Of a stretch of DNA of 64,000 nt, positions 55,201 to 63,795 are shown piece after piece. Where the stretch lies: positions 51,566 through 115,565 of the forward strand of contig CAMJPC010000008.1 in NCBI GenBank assembly GCA_946407705.1, read 5' to 3'. Every line of letters starts with the position of its first letter. Positions within the stretch are counted from its first letter, which is position 1. The notes beneath the pieces were generated by a model that was not told the DNA's origin, did not search any database, and saw only the letters and a program-made list of their open reading frames with translations. The position numbers were made by a program, and so were the translations under genes. Origin of the DNA: an uncultured Clostridia bacterium. GTDB lineage: Bacteria; Bacillota; Clostridia; Saccharofermentanales; Saccharofermentanaceae.

Positions 55201-56268
55201 ATGCGACAATTCGATTATAAAAAACTGGCGAAGAGACAATGGGACAATGAGATTGTCTTGTTGTGTTCGAAAATTCATGAATGCAAAGGGCGCCAAGAGC
55301 TCTTTATCAGACAAAAACCTGCTCAATTGGATAGATTGATAGAAATTGCACGTATTCAGAGTACCGAAGCTTCTAACCGAATAGAAGGTATCGTTACAAC
55401 CGATACGCGAATGAAGCAATTGATGAAGGAAAAGACAGCTCCAAGGAACAGGGATGAGGAAGAGATTCTCGGATATCGCGATGTCTTGAATACTATTCAC
55501 GAAAGCTATGATTTCATCGATATTGTTCCAAATCATATTCTTCAATTGCATAGGGATCTATTAAAACGTGCCGGAGTATCCTATGGTGGAAACTTTAAAA
55601 ATGTACAGAACTACATTAAAGAAATAAGACCGGACGGAACAGAAGTAATACGTTTTACTCCACTTGCACCTCATGAGACGCCTAGTGCTATTGAACGGCT
55701 CTGTCATAGTTATTGTGAAACACTGGCTCTGGAGATCGTGGATCCCCTGATACTTATTCCTTCTTTTATCTGTGATTTCCTGTGTATTCATCCTTTTAAT
55801 GACGGAAATGGCAGAATGAGCAGATTGCTTACATTACTGCTTTTGTATAAGACCGGATATGAAGTCGGGAAATATATAAGTATCGAAAAGCAGATAGAGA
55901 AAACAAAAGATGTATATTATGACGTTCTTCAGGAAATAGATCACGGATGGCATGAGGAACAGAATGATCCTACACCGTTCATAAAGTATATGCTTCAAAT
56001 GATCTTAGCATGCTACATGGAATTTGAGGAACGTGTCGGCATAATGGATGCCATTGGTGTTAAGAGTTCTGCATACGATGTCGTTAAATCTTATGTTGAT
56101 AATAAGCTGGGCAAGTTCAATGCTGCAGATGTGCTTGCAAATTGTCCTTCTATCGGCAGAACGTCTGTGTTCAATGCGCTGAAGAAACTGGTTGAAGAGG
56201 GGTATATTAAAAAATATGGTGAGAAGCAACAAGCTTATTATGTGAAGAAAAGCTCCTCAATATGGTAG
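55201..56268 (+). CDS. Fic family protein with winged-helix C-terminus (second copy)
   Basis: 355 residues. The N-terminal Fic_N region carries the inhibition motif SNRIEG, the catalytic motif is HPFNDGNGRMSRLL (about 198-211), and a C-terminal winged helix follows (AADVLANCPSIGRTSVFNAL). Layout as in the Fic protein at 32014, but the two share little outside the motifs. AAGGTG precedes the ATG. TTCAA-type operators on both sides suggest self-control. The target protein is not known. Confidence 0.92.
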   Translation: MRQFDYKKLAKRQWDNEIVLLCSKIHECKGRQELFIRQKPAQLDRLIEIARIQSTEASNRIEGIVTTDTRMKQLMKEKTAPRNRDEEEILGYRDVLNTIHESYDFIDIVPNHILQLHRDLLKRAGVSYGGNFKNVQNYIKEIRPDGTEVIRFTPLAPHETPSAIERLCHSYCETLALEIVDPLILIPSFICDFLCIHPFNDGNGRMSRLLTLLLLYKTGYEVGKYISIEKQIEKTKDVYYDVLQEIDHGWHEEQNDPTPFIKYMLQMILACYMEFEERVGIMDAIGVKSSAYDVVKSYVDNKLGKFNAADVLANCPSIGRTSVFNALKKLVEEGYIKKYGEKQQAYYVKKSSSIW

Positions 56269-56285
56269 TTCAAAGAACGAAAATC

Positions 56286-56313
56286 AAGTTCAAAAGATTT
56301 GACAATTGAACTT
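56286..56313. repeat. AAGTTCAA inverted repeat after the second Fic gene
   Basis: AAGTTCAA (56286-56293) and TTGAACTT (56306-56313), the same half-sites as before the gene, with a 12-base spacer that contains TTTGACAA. It may control the gene at 56381. Confidence 0.55.
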
Positions 56314-56380
56314 AATATGTTTTGAGTGAACACTTTCGAATAGTTTAGGAAATCACGAATTAGATGAACGACTGAGAATT

Positions 56381-57049
56381 ATGAATGAAGAGCAATATAA
56401 AAATCTGCGTAATTCTTTGAATGTTCGCAATGGGGTTCTTCAGCCCAACAATATACCTGACGATGTATTTCAGGTTAAATGGCCTGGAAATATAGCGTTT
56501 ACTGTTCATGGGAATCAGAATTACGGCTGGTTTTATGTTGAGAGAAATCAGCAACAAGTGTCTTCCGTTTTTCACTTTCGCAAGAGTCCGGATTTAAGAA
56601 CTGTTGGAATTATGCAGAATCTTATAGATGAAGCGGAAACAGGAAAATATAACAACAAAAAGACATTGTCAGATAAGATCCGCGATGTCATAGAGCAGAG
56701 GCAGCTCACATCATGCATGAATAATACTAAATGGCGAGAAATGCTTGACGACATCATTGAAATTCCGAATTTAACAATCAGGTATAAGTCGTTATTTGAT
56801 GAAGCTGAACCGGAATCCTCGTGGAAGATCGCAGATGATGAGAGCCTTCGTTATATAAACCTGTCTGAAATTGAATGGTTTAAGATTGATGACGTGACCA
56901 GGGAATACAGCAGAAAAGGATTATTGCTTGATCCTGAGGTGATTGAGGAAAATGTAAAAGACAAGATTGAAAGAATTTTGGAAAAGCATGCTATTTATTA
57001 TGAATACGAAGCGGATTCAGGAGTCTTTACTGTTTTTTGTTATAAATAA
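56381..57049 (+). CDS. Hypothetical protein, DUF6678-like C-terminus
   Basis: 222 residues, no membrane segment. The middle segment MNNTKWREMLDDIIEIPNLT followed by IRYKSLFDEAE and a later EIEWFKID resembles the DUF6678 pattern (MNNTKW-R start), a family found in toxin-immunity settings. The N-terminal 100 residues are of unknown family. The similarity is from memory and modest. Confidence 0.5.
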   Translation: MNEEQYKNLRNSLNVRNGVLQPNNIPDDVFQVKWPGNIAFTVHGNQNYGWFYVERNQQQVSSVFHFRKSPDLRTVGIMQNLIDEAETGKYNNKKTLSDKIRDVIEQRQLTSCMNNTKWREMLDDIIEIPNLTIRYKSLFDEAEPESSWKIADDESLRYINLSEIEWFKIDDVTREYSRKGLLLDPEVIEENVKDKIERILEKHAIYYEYEADSGVFTVFCYK

Positions 57050-57073
57050 GGGATATCTGGGAAGGAGATCATC

Positions 57074-58108
57074 GTGAATATTGTTGATTTAGAAAAGTAT
57101 ATTAATGGATTTGATCAGGATGTGTTAAGACGGATAAAGGAATATAAGAAGAATGTTGCGGAGTTATCTGCATCTGTCGATATAAACAGTATGCGAAAGG
57201 AATACTCCTCAACAGGAACTTTCCTTGAAGGTTACTATAGTCCTTCCAAGGCTGAGCTGTTTGCCGGAGGCACAAAGAGAGGAAAGCTTTACAAGAATTC
57301 CAAAACCCCGAATGACGAGTTTATCTACTATTTTGATGCGTCTGACAAATTGATGGCGCTCGAACGCCCAATGATCAAGGGATTAGAATACTTCGAGCAT
57401 ACTCCTTCTGCTGTTTACGGATATTACATTGATTCTATTACTCATGACATGAGCTATTTTACAAAAACTGTTTATAGTGAAGGAAAGGTCGTAGAATACT
57501 CCTGTTACTGTGTTATTTTGTATTTTCATAAGTCTAAGTCAGAAGGCATATCATTCGAAAGAGAATTTTACGGCTATTCTGACGGGGAACTTTCAAGTCT
57601 CGTCTTCGTGCAGGGGAATTACACGGAAGAGACGGATACAAACAAGATTTATTCAAGTTGTTTAGTTGAAGGTGAAAGATTAAGGCACAGATCTGGTAAA
57701 GCTGATAAGAATGAACACTCGGGCATTAAGAAAAAAGCAGGCCGGTTGAAAAGATTTCTCAAGGAACATATTTCTGACTGCATGACGATTCGAGATTGTT
57801 TAGGAATATTCGAGACGATGGCCGGGATCGAAATGGTTGAAGGTGATGATCTTTATATGTTTGACTGTGTATTTGGAAAGACACTTGAGATCCATCTTGT
57901 AAGGCAGTTTTCTAATGGTGATGGAGAGTACTTTCAGGTGACATTACTACTTGAATATATTAATGAGGATAGTGAGAAAACCAGATTATCGGGATTTGAT
58001 GCGGAAGATATCAGGTCTTTTGTCGATCAGTTAGTGCATTCTGAAGTCTATAAATCTGTTCTTGATAAAAAAATAAGCAAGATCAAAGTTTTAGCCGATG
58101 AGACTTGA
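57074..58108 (+). CDS. Two-part hypothetical protein
   Basis: 344 residues starting with GTG 57074 after GAAGGAG. The N-terminal half (1-205) is of unknown family (SMRKEYSSTGTFLEGYYSPS). After a Lys-rich linker (about 210-230) comes a C-terminal module (about 235-344) homologous to the stand-alone protein encoded at 53031. Its 5' end is duplicated at 60125-60181. The fusion suggests module exchange in this tract. Confidence 0.65.
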   Translation: MNIVDLEKYINGFDQDVLRRIKEYKKNVAELSASVDINSMRKEYSSTGTFLEGYYSPSKAELFAGGTKRGKLYKNSKTPNDEFIYYFDASDKLMALERPMIKGLEYFEHTPSAVYGYYIDSITHDMSYFTKTVYSEGKVVEYSCYCVILYFHKSKSEGISFEREFYGYSDGELSSLVFVQGNYTEETDTNKIYSSCLVEGERLRHRSGKADKNEHSGIKKKAGRLKRFLKEHISDCMTIRDCLGIFETMAGIEMVEGDDLYMFDCVFGKTLEIHLVRQFSNGDGEYFQVTLLLEYINEDSEKTRLSGFDAEDIRSFVDQLVHSEVYKSVLDKKISKIKVLADET

Positions 58109-58133
58109 ATTATTTGAAGATAATGGACTGCAG

Positions 58134-58655
58134 ATGAAAATAATAGTGTTAGTCGTTGTTCTTATAAGCTTTTGTTTGATCGTAATGGTAATGCGGAAAT
58201 ATGCAACCGGCATCAATGGCCTTTCGCATAATCGTCTGCCGGTAAAACCGGACGATGAAGGGCAATCAGATGAAAAAGACCCAATAGAGAATATTTATCG
58301 TGCTTACATTGAGAATAGACGAAAAAATTACAATAAGGCAAAACCGAAAGAAAGAGCTCATCTCATGGTTTCGGAATGGATCGAATGCGCAGAAAAGACG
58401 ATTGTGCTGGAGTTTTATGAATTCACACCTGAAGAATGGGTCAATGAAGCGGTCGCGTATTTATATGATACGGGTGAAACAGAGATAGCTGGAATGATGG
58501 AAAAAGGCATTCACGATTATCACAATCCGAAATATACCGATATGTGTGATTATCCCGAAGAATGGGTTGATGATTGTTTTGAGATCGACGGATGGATATT
58601 AAAAAACAAAGAACGGCTTCATAAATGGCTGGATGAGTACTTAAATAAGTGGTAA
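58134..58655 (+). CDS. Membrane-anchored protein, DUF4375-like
   Basis: 173 residues from ATG 58134. One N-terminal membrane segment (about 2-21) and a domain with EFYEFTPEEWVNEAVAYLYD then TGETEIAGMMEKGIHDYHN that recalls DUF4375 (DMP19-like) proteins. DMP19-type proteins can be DNA mimics, but the match here is weak. It ends in a WL-rich helical tail. Confidence 0.5.
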   Translation: MKIIVLVVVLISFCLIVMVMRKYATGINGLSHNRLPVKPDDEGQSDEKDPIENIYRAYIENRRKNYNKAKPKERAHLMVSEWIECAEKTIVLEFYEFTPEEWVNEAVAYLYDTGETEIAGMMEKGIHDYHNPKYTDMCDYPEEWVDDCFEIDGWILKNKERLHKWLDEYLNKW

Positions 58656-58743
58656 GAATTATTTATGACTATTTTTATTTTTGGAAATAACACTTTTTAG
58701 CATTAGGATCTGCACTTGATTGTAGTAATCACAAGACGAAACT

Positions 58744-59001
58744 ATGATACTGGAAATCGAATATTGGAAATATGATGTATCACCATTGCTTATGGGCAAG
58801 ACAGAGTCTATAGGCCAATTGCGTAGAAATCTGGAAAGGGTTGAAACATTATGCGATCAGGAAACTGATAATTTCATTCCGTTGTTTTGCAGAATGTTTC
58901 AGTGGGAAGTGATCAACTCTGATGAGCCTTCAGATTATATATACGACAGGGATGTTCGAAGACTTATCAAATATATCCAGGAAAATGACAAGGAGAAATA
59001 A
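58744..59001 (+). CDS. Small hypothetical protein
   Basis: 85 residues, helical, charged (TESIGQLRRNLERVETLCDQ; PSDYIYDRDVRRLIKYIQEN). No ribosome binding site is visible. The end resembles the last part of the small acidic proteins at 50626 and 61486 (YIY-x-D-x-R-x-L-I-K-Y), so it may be a distant relative. Confidence 0.5.
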   Translation: MILEIEYWKYDVSPLLMGKTESIGQLRRNLERVETLCDQETDNFIPLFCRMFQWEVINSDEPSDYIYDRDVRRLIKYIQENDKEK

Positions 59002-59002
59002 T

Positions 59003-59362
59003 ATGAAATTAGAAGATTTAGCTAATAACGACAATATTATTAAAAGTATTAGTTGTAAAGAAGATATGCTTTGCCTTGAAATCTTATGTTGGGATGAAAA
59101 GAGAATAAATATATTATTCCATAATCTTTATGGTATAAAAGCAAATATGGCTATTAATCAAGAGATTGGTGATATCAAAAAAGTATTGTCAACGCCATTT
59201 TCATTAGAGATAAGAAATGACATTATTTCTGGAGATGGGGATGAAAGCGAATATACTAACCTGCAGAAAATTGTCTTTTATGATTCATGGAGTGAAAGAT
59301 GTGTTTTAGAAGTGATAGCTGAAACCGAAGAAATCATTGAGCAGAATCTTACGAATCATTGA
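59003..59362 (+). CDS. Small hypothetical protein
   Basis: 119 residues from ATG 59003, with AAGGAG upstream inside the end of the gene before it. Beta-rich N-terminus (KEDMLCLEILCWDEKRINIL) and a Glu-rich C-terminal helix. No family known. Confidence 0.58.
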   Translation: MKLEDLANNDNIIKSISCKEDMLCLEILCWDEKRINILFHNLYGIKANMAINQEIGDIKKVLSTPFSLEIRNDIISGDGDESEYTNLQKIVFYDSWSERCVLEVIAETEEIIEQNLTNH

Positions 59363-59407
59363 ACGGCAATGTAAATACGATGAATGAGATCAAAAGGATA
59401 CTTGCCT

Positions 59408-59836
59408 ATGGATTATGACCTGGACAATCTTATATTTAGTAAGATTTGGGAAGACGAAACAACATTTGAACTTCAGATAGAAGTACATTCTCAATATGTG
59501 TATGCGCATCAATCGTGTTATTTTAACGAAGAACTGCTGAATAGACTTGCTGCCTTTCTGACGGGTATTTGTAAGCCGGATAATTCTGAAACATATTTTG
59601 AGTCGGGTTGCAAAAGCGGAAAGTATATTCCGGCGTTTTCTTTAGCGTTAAGCACTGACAAGCAGGGGCATGTTACAATGGAAGTTGATCTGGAAATCTG
59701 TGATGTTGATGACCGCTCGCATCGTTGCCAGTGTAATGTTAGGTGTGAACTGGGCGCCTTGGAACGTTTTGGAAAGAGACTAACAAAACTAAATGAGGGA
59801 GAGATAGGCACTCGAATTGCTCTATATGAGACATGA
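59408..59836 (+). CDS. Hypothetical protein
   Basis: 142 residues from ATG 59408 (AAAGGA upstream). Alternating strands such as TFELQIEVHSQYVYAHQSCY and HVTMEVDLEICDVDDRSHRC, ending in a short helix. The pattern is that of a small beta-sandwich immunity-like protein (DUF6228-like is possible), which I cannot confirm. Confidence 0.55.
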   Translation: MDYDLDNLIFSKIWEDETTFELQIEVHSQYVYAHQSCYFNEELLNRLAAFLTGICKPDNSETYFESGCKSGKYIPAFSLALSTDKQGHVTMEVDLEICDVDDRSHRCQCNVRCELGALERFGKRLTKLNEGEIGTRIALYET

Positions 59837-59879
59837 TGTTACAGATGATTGGTAATAAGTTTGACGAGAAGAGTTTTAT

Positions 59880-60125
59880 ATGGAAAAGATATTTTTGATC
59901 GCAGAACCGTGGGATTTTACATCTACAGATGGGAATAATGTTTTAAAGGTCAGAGTAATAAGTAAACAAGGTGCTGGTATTCTGGCGGAAGCGATATCGG
60001 GTTATAGCGGAAAAGACGGTTTACTATATATTGTTGATCGAGATGGGCAAGGAAATGTAAACATATATCAGAAATCTTCTGACGGAGAACTTACTTTTGT
60101 AATGATAGGAAGCTATTTTGCATAA
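59880..60125 (+). CDS. Small hypothetical protein with a fragment copy at 54916
   Basis: 81 residues: FLIAEPWDFTSTDGNNVLKV, then the shared VISKQGAGILAEAISGYSG and KDGLLYIVDRDGQGN. A partial copy lies at 54916-55089. It is followed directly by the duplicated 5' end of the 57074 gene. GACGAGAAG upstream is a weak ribosome binding site. Confidence 0.6.
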   Translation: MEKIFLIAEPWDFTSTDGNNVLKVRVISKQGAGILAEAISGYSGKDGLLYIVDRDGQGNVNIYQKSSDGELTFVMIGSYFA

Positions 60126-60135
60126 GGAGATCATC

Positions 60136-60192
60136 GTGAATATTGTTGATTTAGAAAAGTATATTAATGGGTTTGATCGGGCTGTCAAATAA
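60136..60192 (+). pseudogene. Duplicated 5' end of the 57074 gene
   Basis: The bases from about 60125 (AAGGAGATCATC then GTG) give VNIVDLEKYINGFD, the same as the first residues encoded at 57074, including the ribosome binding site. The frame then breaks at TAA (60190-60192). The copy ends at about 60181. Confidence 0.82.
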
Positions 60193-60328
60193 TCAGGAAT
60201 CGACATTTATGGCAATGTTAGTCGGTGCCGGAGAGTTCGCAAAACATGATAAAGAGACAGGGATATATATCTTTCCTATAACGATGCTTGCTAATACACG
60301 GGACATGTTATCAAACATTATTGATTAG
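60179..60328 (+). pseudogene. 3' remnant of an unknown gene
   Basis: In a frame different from the preceding fragment the bases read GLSNNQESTFMAMLVGAGEF and go on KHDKETGIYIFPITMLANTR to a TAG at 60326-60328. No start or ribosome binding site of its own is evident, so it looks like the C-terminal end of a lost gene joined to a new 5' fragment. Confidence 0.6.
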
Positions 60329-60394
60329 TGTGTTATAATGACCTTGAAATGTAGGCAGCCGTATTTTGGGTCGGCAAGGCTGTTCACAAGCAAT

Positions 60395-61435
60395 ATGTCA
60401 GATTTGAATGAAAACAAAATCATCATCGAAGCAGATGAGAGGAGATTGAGAAGATTTCAGATACTCAATATTCTTCTCGGATTATTGTTGGCAGCTGCAT
60501 TAATTGTTCCCGGTTTTATTTTCCGGGACATGGCACCGGTTTTATTATTGCTTGGCCCGTTTGGGATTGTGGTATTGGCATTTTGGTTATGGACTGTTCC
60601 GTCAGTTTTTATTATGCGAAATCCCGTGAAAAGGATTGAAATCTTTACAGATGAAGGAAAGGTCAGGATAAATGAGGATATTTATGACCTTAATTCTAAA
60701 GTGGTCTATTTCGAACTGGACAGCGGAATACTCAGGTGTCTTCCTTTCAGCTGTACGAGACTTACGGTGACAGACGCTGAGAAGAAAACGATAAAGACAT
60801 ACTATACAGGTTCCGGCACAAACAAATATGCATGCGAAATCCGAAATAACATCAAAAAGAATCTGCTTATATTTGATGAGAACCATAAGCAGATTAGTTC
60901 TGAAGAAAAAATCGATGATGAGTATCTTGATGGATTTGGAGTAGTGAGGATTGAGTTTCCGGCAGCAAATATTAGAAATGAATTCTATAAGGAAGGGGCG
61001 CTTATATTGGGTATCGGTGTATTTGCATATGCATTTTCGTTTCTTCCCGAAAGTGTTTTTATGGAGGCACAAAGTCTGTATAGTATGCTTGGCTTTATGC
61101 GCAACCTCTCATATCTGGTAATAGCCATGGGATTAATCCTATCATTAGTCTTCTATTATTGTTACAGAAAACTGGCTCGTAAGATCGAGATCCGCGAGAA
61201 CTCGATTAAGATCAATGATGAGTATTACCTGAAAGAGGATATCTTGTGGATCTCAATGATCAATAGTAATAAGAATCCCGAGAACACCGGTGAGGGTGAA
61301 GCGTGGCTGATGGTCGGTTCCAGAAAGACGCGACAACGTTTTTATCTCGGTCAGGCACGGAATACCAAGTGCTTTGAGCCAAGAAGGAAGCTGCAAAATG
61401 CACTTGATTACTTTTTTAACAGTAAATACGATTAA
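60395..61435 (+). CDS. Membrane protein with two PH-like domains
   Basis: 346 residues from ATG 60395. The in-frame ATG at 60338 overlaps a TATAAT box (60334-60339) and is unlikely. Two repeats of a membrane pair followed by a beta-rich domain: the first pair at about 22-75, then PVKRIEIFTDEGKVRINEDI; the second pair at about 200-260, then RKIEIRENSIKINDEYYLKE. This resembles STM3941/bacterial PH-like membrane proteins. Function unknown. Confidence 0.6.
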   Translation: MSDLNENKIIIEADERRLRRFQILNILLGLLLAAALIVPGFIFRDMAPVLLLLGPFGIVVLAFWLWTVPSVFIMRNPVKRIEIFTDEGKVRINEDIYDLNSKVVYFELDSGILRCLPFSCTRLTVTDAEKKTIKTYYTGSGTNKYACEIRNNIKKNLLIFDENHKQISSEEKIDDEYLDGFGVVRIEFPAANIRNEFYKEGALILGIGVFAYAFSFLPESVFMEAQSLYSMLGFMRNLSYLVIAMGLILSLVFYYCYRKLARKIEIRENSIKINDEYYLKEDILWISMINSNKNPENTGEGEAWLMVGSRKTRQRFYLGQARNTKCFEPRRKLQNALDYFFNSKYD

Positions 61436-61485
61436 TAATCTGAATAACTGAATGATAGAATTTAATGGTATTAGAAAACCGTATT

Positions 61486-61746
61486 ATGAATCAACCCACA
61501 AAAGAAGAAATAACTCAAAAAATCAACTCGTTTTTAATTGGAATATCTACCAGAGAGGACATATATAAATGGGCTTATTCTTTTATAGTTAATGATGATT
61601 TTGATATAGATGATATAGAAGCTTGGAATTACTTGGTCGATATTTCAATGATTGATGAAATGATTTATCCGAATATTTATCTGTATAGTATTGAAGATAT
61701 ACGAGATATTATAAAAAAATATATGGGTTGTATTAATGGAGAATAA
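61486..61746 (+). CDS. Small acidic protein, paralog of the 50626 gene
   Basis: 86 residues from ATG 61486. It matches the gene at 50626 (NQPTKEEITQKINSFLIGIS, DIEAWNYL, YLYSIEDIRDIIKKY). The two copies are 11 kb apart and clearly diverged, so the duplication is old. It ends just at the start of the phased repeats of the next gene. Confidence 0.65.
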   Translation: MNQPTKEEITQKINSFLIGISTREDIYKWAYSFIVNDDFDIDDIEAWNYLVDISMIDEMIYPNIYLYSIEDIRDIIKKYMGCINGE

Positions 61747-61798
61747 TGAAAAAATAATGTTAAATTAGTGAAAGAAACAGCGTTTTGTAGCATATTAT
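61744..61798 (+). promoter_or_regulatory. Phased TAATG/TAGTG repeats before the 61804 gene
   Basis: TAATG at 61744 and 61755 and TAGTG at 61766 are exactly 11 bases apart, followed by AAAGAAACAGC and a -10-like TATTAT (61793-61798). Composition and spacing match the region before the Fic gene at 32014. The -10 box lies only 6 bases before the start codon, so the message may be leaderless, or use a different start. Confidence 0.55.
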
Positions 61799-61803
61799 AA
61801 ATT

Positions 61804-62196
61804 ATGAAGTGTGTGGATATAAGAAAAGGAGTTATAAAGCTATCTGACGATTTGGTAATCTATCCCGGATATTCATTTGAGTTGTTTAAGAACTCTAAAT
61901 ATTTCAGCGGGCAGAATGCAATCAGACAAATAATACTTGACGGCGAATTCACTTTTAGGAATAGACGTTATAAAGTGGTTTTGTGCTTTAGTGACGGAAT
62001 AATCCAACTTTTGGAACTGGTTTGTATCGACGAAGAGTTTACATGGGAAACCGAACCGTTGAGAAAGGTTTTGCATGATCAAATATTAACGGAGTGGGGT
62101 TTAGCAGAATACAATAAATTCGAGTGGGGAGAGATTTATTCGAACTTCGATGAAAAAGGGGGCTCTAGTAGCATTTTGTTTAATTATCAATTATAA
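61804..62196 (+). CDS. Hypothetical protein (array gene)
   Basis: 130 residues, beta-rich (GVIKLSDDLVIYPGYSFELF and RRYKVVLCFSDGIIQLLELV). No ribosome binding site is visible; a -10-like box sits right before the ATG. Family unknown. Confidence 0.55.
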   Translation: MKCVDIRKGVIKLSDDLVIYPGYSFELFKNSKYFSGQNAIRQIILDGEFTFRNRRYKVVLCFSDGIIQLLELVCIDEEFTWETEPLRKVLHDQILTEWGLAEYNKFEWGEIYSNFDEKGGSSSILFNYQL

Positions 62197-62230
62197 GAAA
62201 AAAACATAATAGGGATGAACTAGATAGATA

Positions 62231-62785
62231 ATGAAAAACAGAATAAAGGCTAATAGATATATAATTCTGCTTGTGGTGTTGTTGGCTCTGAATGTAATTG
62301 TGTCCCTAATCGTAAGTAGAGTTGCGAAACTATATGGAATTGCTAATTACTATGAGTCATACGAAGGTGCTACTGCACTAGCAGAAGATATTGAATTATC
62401 AGATGAATTTACTATTCAAGTGCAAGGAAAACCTGTTTATATTCCAAAAGGAACAATCGGTGTAGTATCTTATAATGTCAATTACTATAGTGGTAACTGT
62501 TTGAGCGTGAGTTTTATTCTCGATGACGGAAGTAAATTTGGAGCCACAGTACCAATTGATGGAAAGGTGAAATACGAAGGCCTGCAAATTGATTTGAAGA
62601 AGTTGGAATCTGCGGAAGTATTATTTTCAGAATATAGAAAAGCTGAACAAAGGTTGAACAGCAGGATTATAACGACTGAAGTTTTGGCAGGAGGATTAAC
62701 TTTCATTATCTTTTTTTTAGTTATCGTAATAATCCTTTCTCGAATTAAAGCAAGTGAAACAGATAATTATACGGGCCAGGAGTGA
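62231..62785 (+). CDS. Two-helix membrane protein with outer domain
   Basis: 184 residues: membrane segments at about 10-30 and 150-172 enclose an extracytoplasmic domain of about 120 residues (FTIQVQGKPVYIPKGTIGVV, NCLSVSFILDDGSKFGATVP). The beta-rich outer part is of unknown family. Confidence 0.6.
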   Translation: MKNRIKANRYIILLVVLLALNVIVSLIVSRVAKLYGIANYYESYEGATALAEDIELSDEFTIQVQGKPVYIPKGTIGVVSYNVNYYSGNCLSVSFILDDGSKFGATVPIDGKVKYEGLQIDLKKLESAEVLFSEYRKAEQRLNSRIITTEVLAGGLTFIIFFLVIVIILSRIKASETDNYTGQE

Positions 62786-62849
62786 TCCCGGCTCGTATTG
62801 TATAATAGAACAGTAAATAAGCAGTTAATCATACATGGGGAGTAACATA

Positions 62850-63359
62850 GTGATACCTGCAATAAGAAAACATTTTCAAGAAAAACTGGCAGATTGCTTG
62901 TTTAAATCATACATTGAGTATTACTGTGCACTTCGAGATTTTATTATCGAAAATGAAGATTTAATCAAGGCTGATATTATTGATATTAGATTCCTTGACA
63001 GGTTAAAACTGAATACACTTCTTTCACTTAATCTGAGCAAATATGATATTGAAAATATAGGAGCACAGAAGTTTAATCTCGATAGAGAAAGAGAGTTGTG
63101 TTTGCATATGGATTACCCTCATGTTGAAAGTCTATTGGATTTTATAGCAAACAGGCTTTGGGAAATGGTATCAACTCCAGCAAACTTTGAGTGTAACTGT
63201 ATTGATGGAAATGTTATATTTGTTATGGCTTCTGGAAGGAAACAACCTCTTGCTTATTGTCTGTATTGCGGAAAGATATATGATGAACATGGAATAGAAA
63301 TATCAGGTTTTGGCAGCGGTATATATCCCGCTACCAGTCAGGATATCTATAAAGAATAG
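62850..63359 (+). CDS. Hypothetical protein (array gene)
   Basis: 169 residues. GTG at 62850 is preferred because GGGGAG lies 8 bases before it; the ATG at 62835 overlaps that site. Helical N-terminal two thirds, and a C-terminal part with a possible CxxC (AYCLYCGKIYDEHGIE). TATAAT at 62801-62806 may be its promoter. Family unknown. Confidence 0.55.
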   Translation: MIPAIRKHFQEKLADCLFKSYIEYYCALRDFIIENEDLIKADIIDIRFLDRLKLNTLLSLNLSKYDIENIGAQKFNLDRERELCLHMDYPHVESLLDFIANRLWEMVSTPANFECNCIDGNVIFVMASGRKQPLAYCLYCGKIYDEHGIEISGFGSGIYPATSQDIYKE

Positions 63360-63406
63360 CAAATCAGGAACAAAGCGAGCTAACAACATCTTATAAGCAG
63401 GGAAAA

Positions 63407-63700
63407 ATGAAAATAAAAGATGAAAATGGGTTTGTACACCCCAATGTATTTGTTGTTTTCAATTTCTTGACGGTTGTTATCCTTACTGCTGCAACAGTGA
63501 TAATTCTTTCTTTTTTTCATGTTCCGATAAACCTGACTATTGTGTTTTCATTTATATTTTTTGGGGGATACTTATGGATTGAAGAACACTACATTTCCCT
63601 TATAGTTAATCAATTTGTGGAAATACTATTCAAAGACTGTAGAGCACCGAAATCAATAAAAGAATTTGAGTTCAAAAAGAGGAAGTCAAACAAAGTGTAG
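63407..63700 (+). CDS. Small membrane protein
   Basis: 97 residues with two membrane segments (about 15-35 and 41-60) and a Lys-rich C-terminal tail (PKSIKEFEFKKRKSNK). AGGG lies before the ATG. No family recognised. Confidence 0.55.
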   Translation: MKIKDENGFVHPNVFVVFNFLTVVILTAATVIILSFFHVPINLTIVFSFIFFGGYLWIEEHYISLIVNQFVEILFKDCRAPKSIKEFEFKKRKSNKV

Positions 63701-63795
63701 TGAATAAACATATAGTCTTTTAAATCCTTAGGTTATAAGATAGAAAACATTAGAACATTAAATAATCAGTTTTGTGGACCCGGGAACTAGCTTTA

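Noticed and set aside
60338..60394. An earlier ATG for the PH-like membrane protein
   Set aside because: It overlaps a TATAAT box and lacks a ribosome binding site, and the family-like part starts after 60395.
49600..63700. An integron-like gene cassette array
   Set aside because: The intergenic stretches differ in length and sequence and show no repeated attC-like hairpins, and there is no integrase gene in the window.
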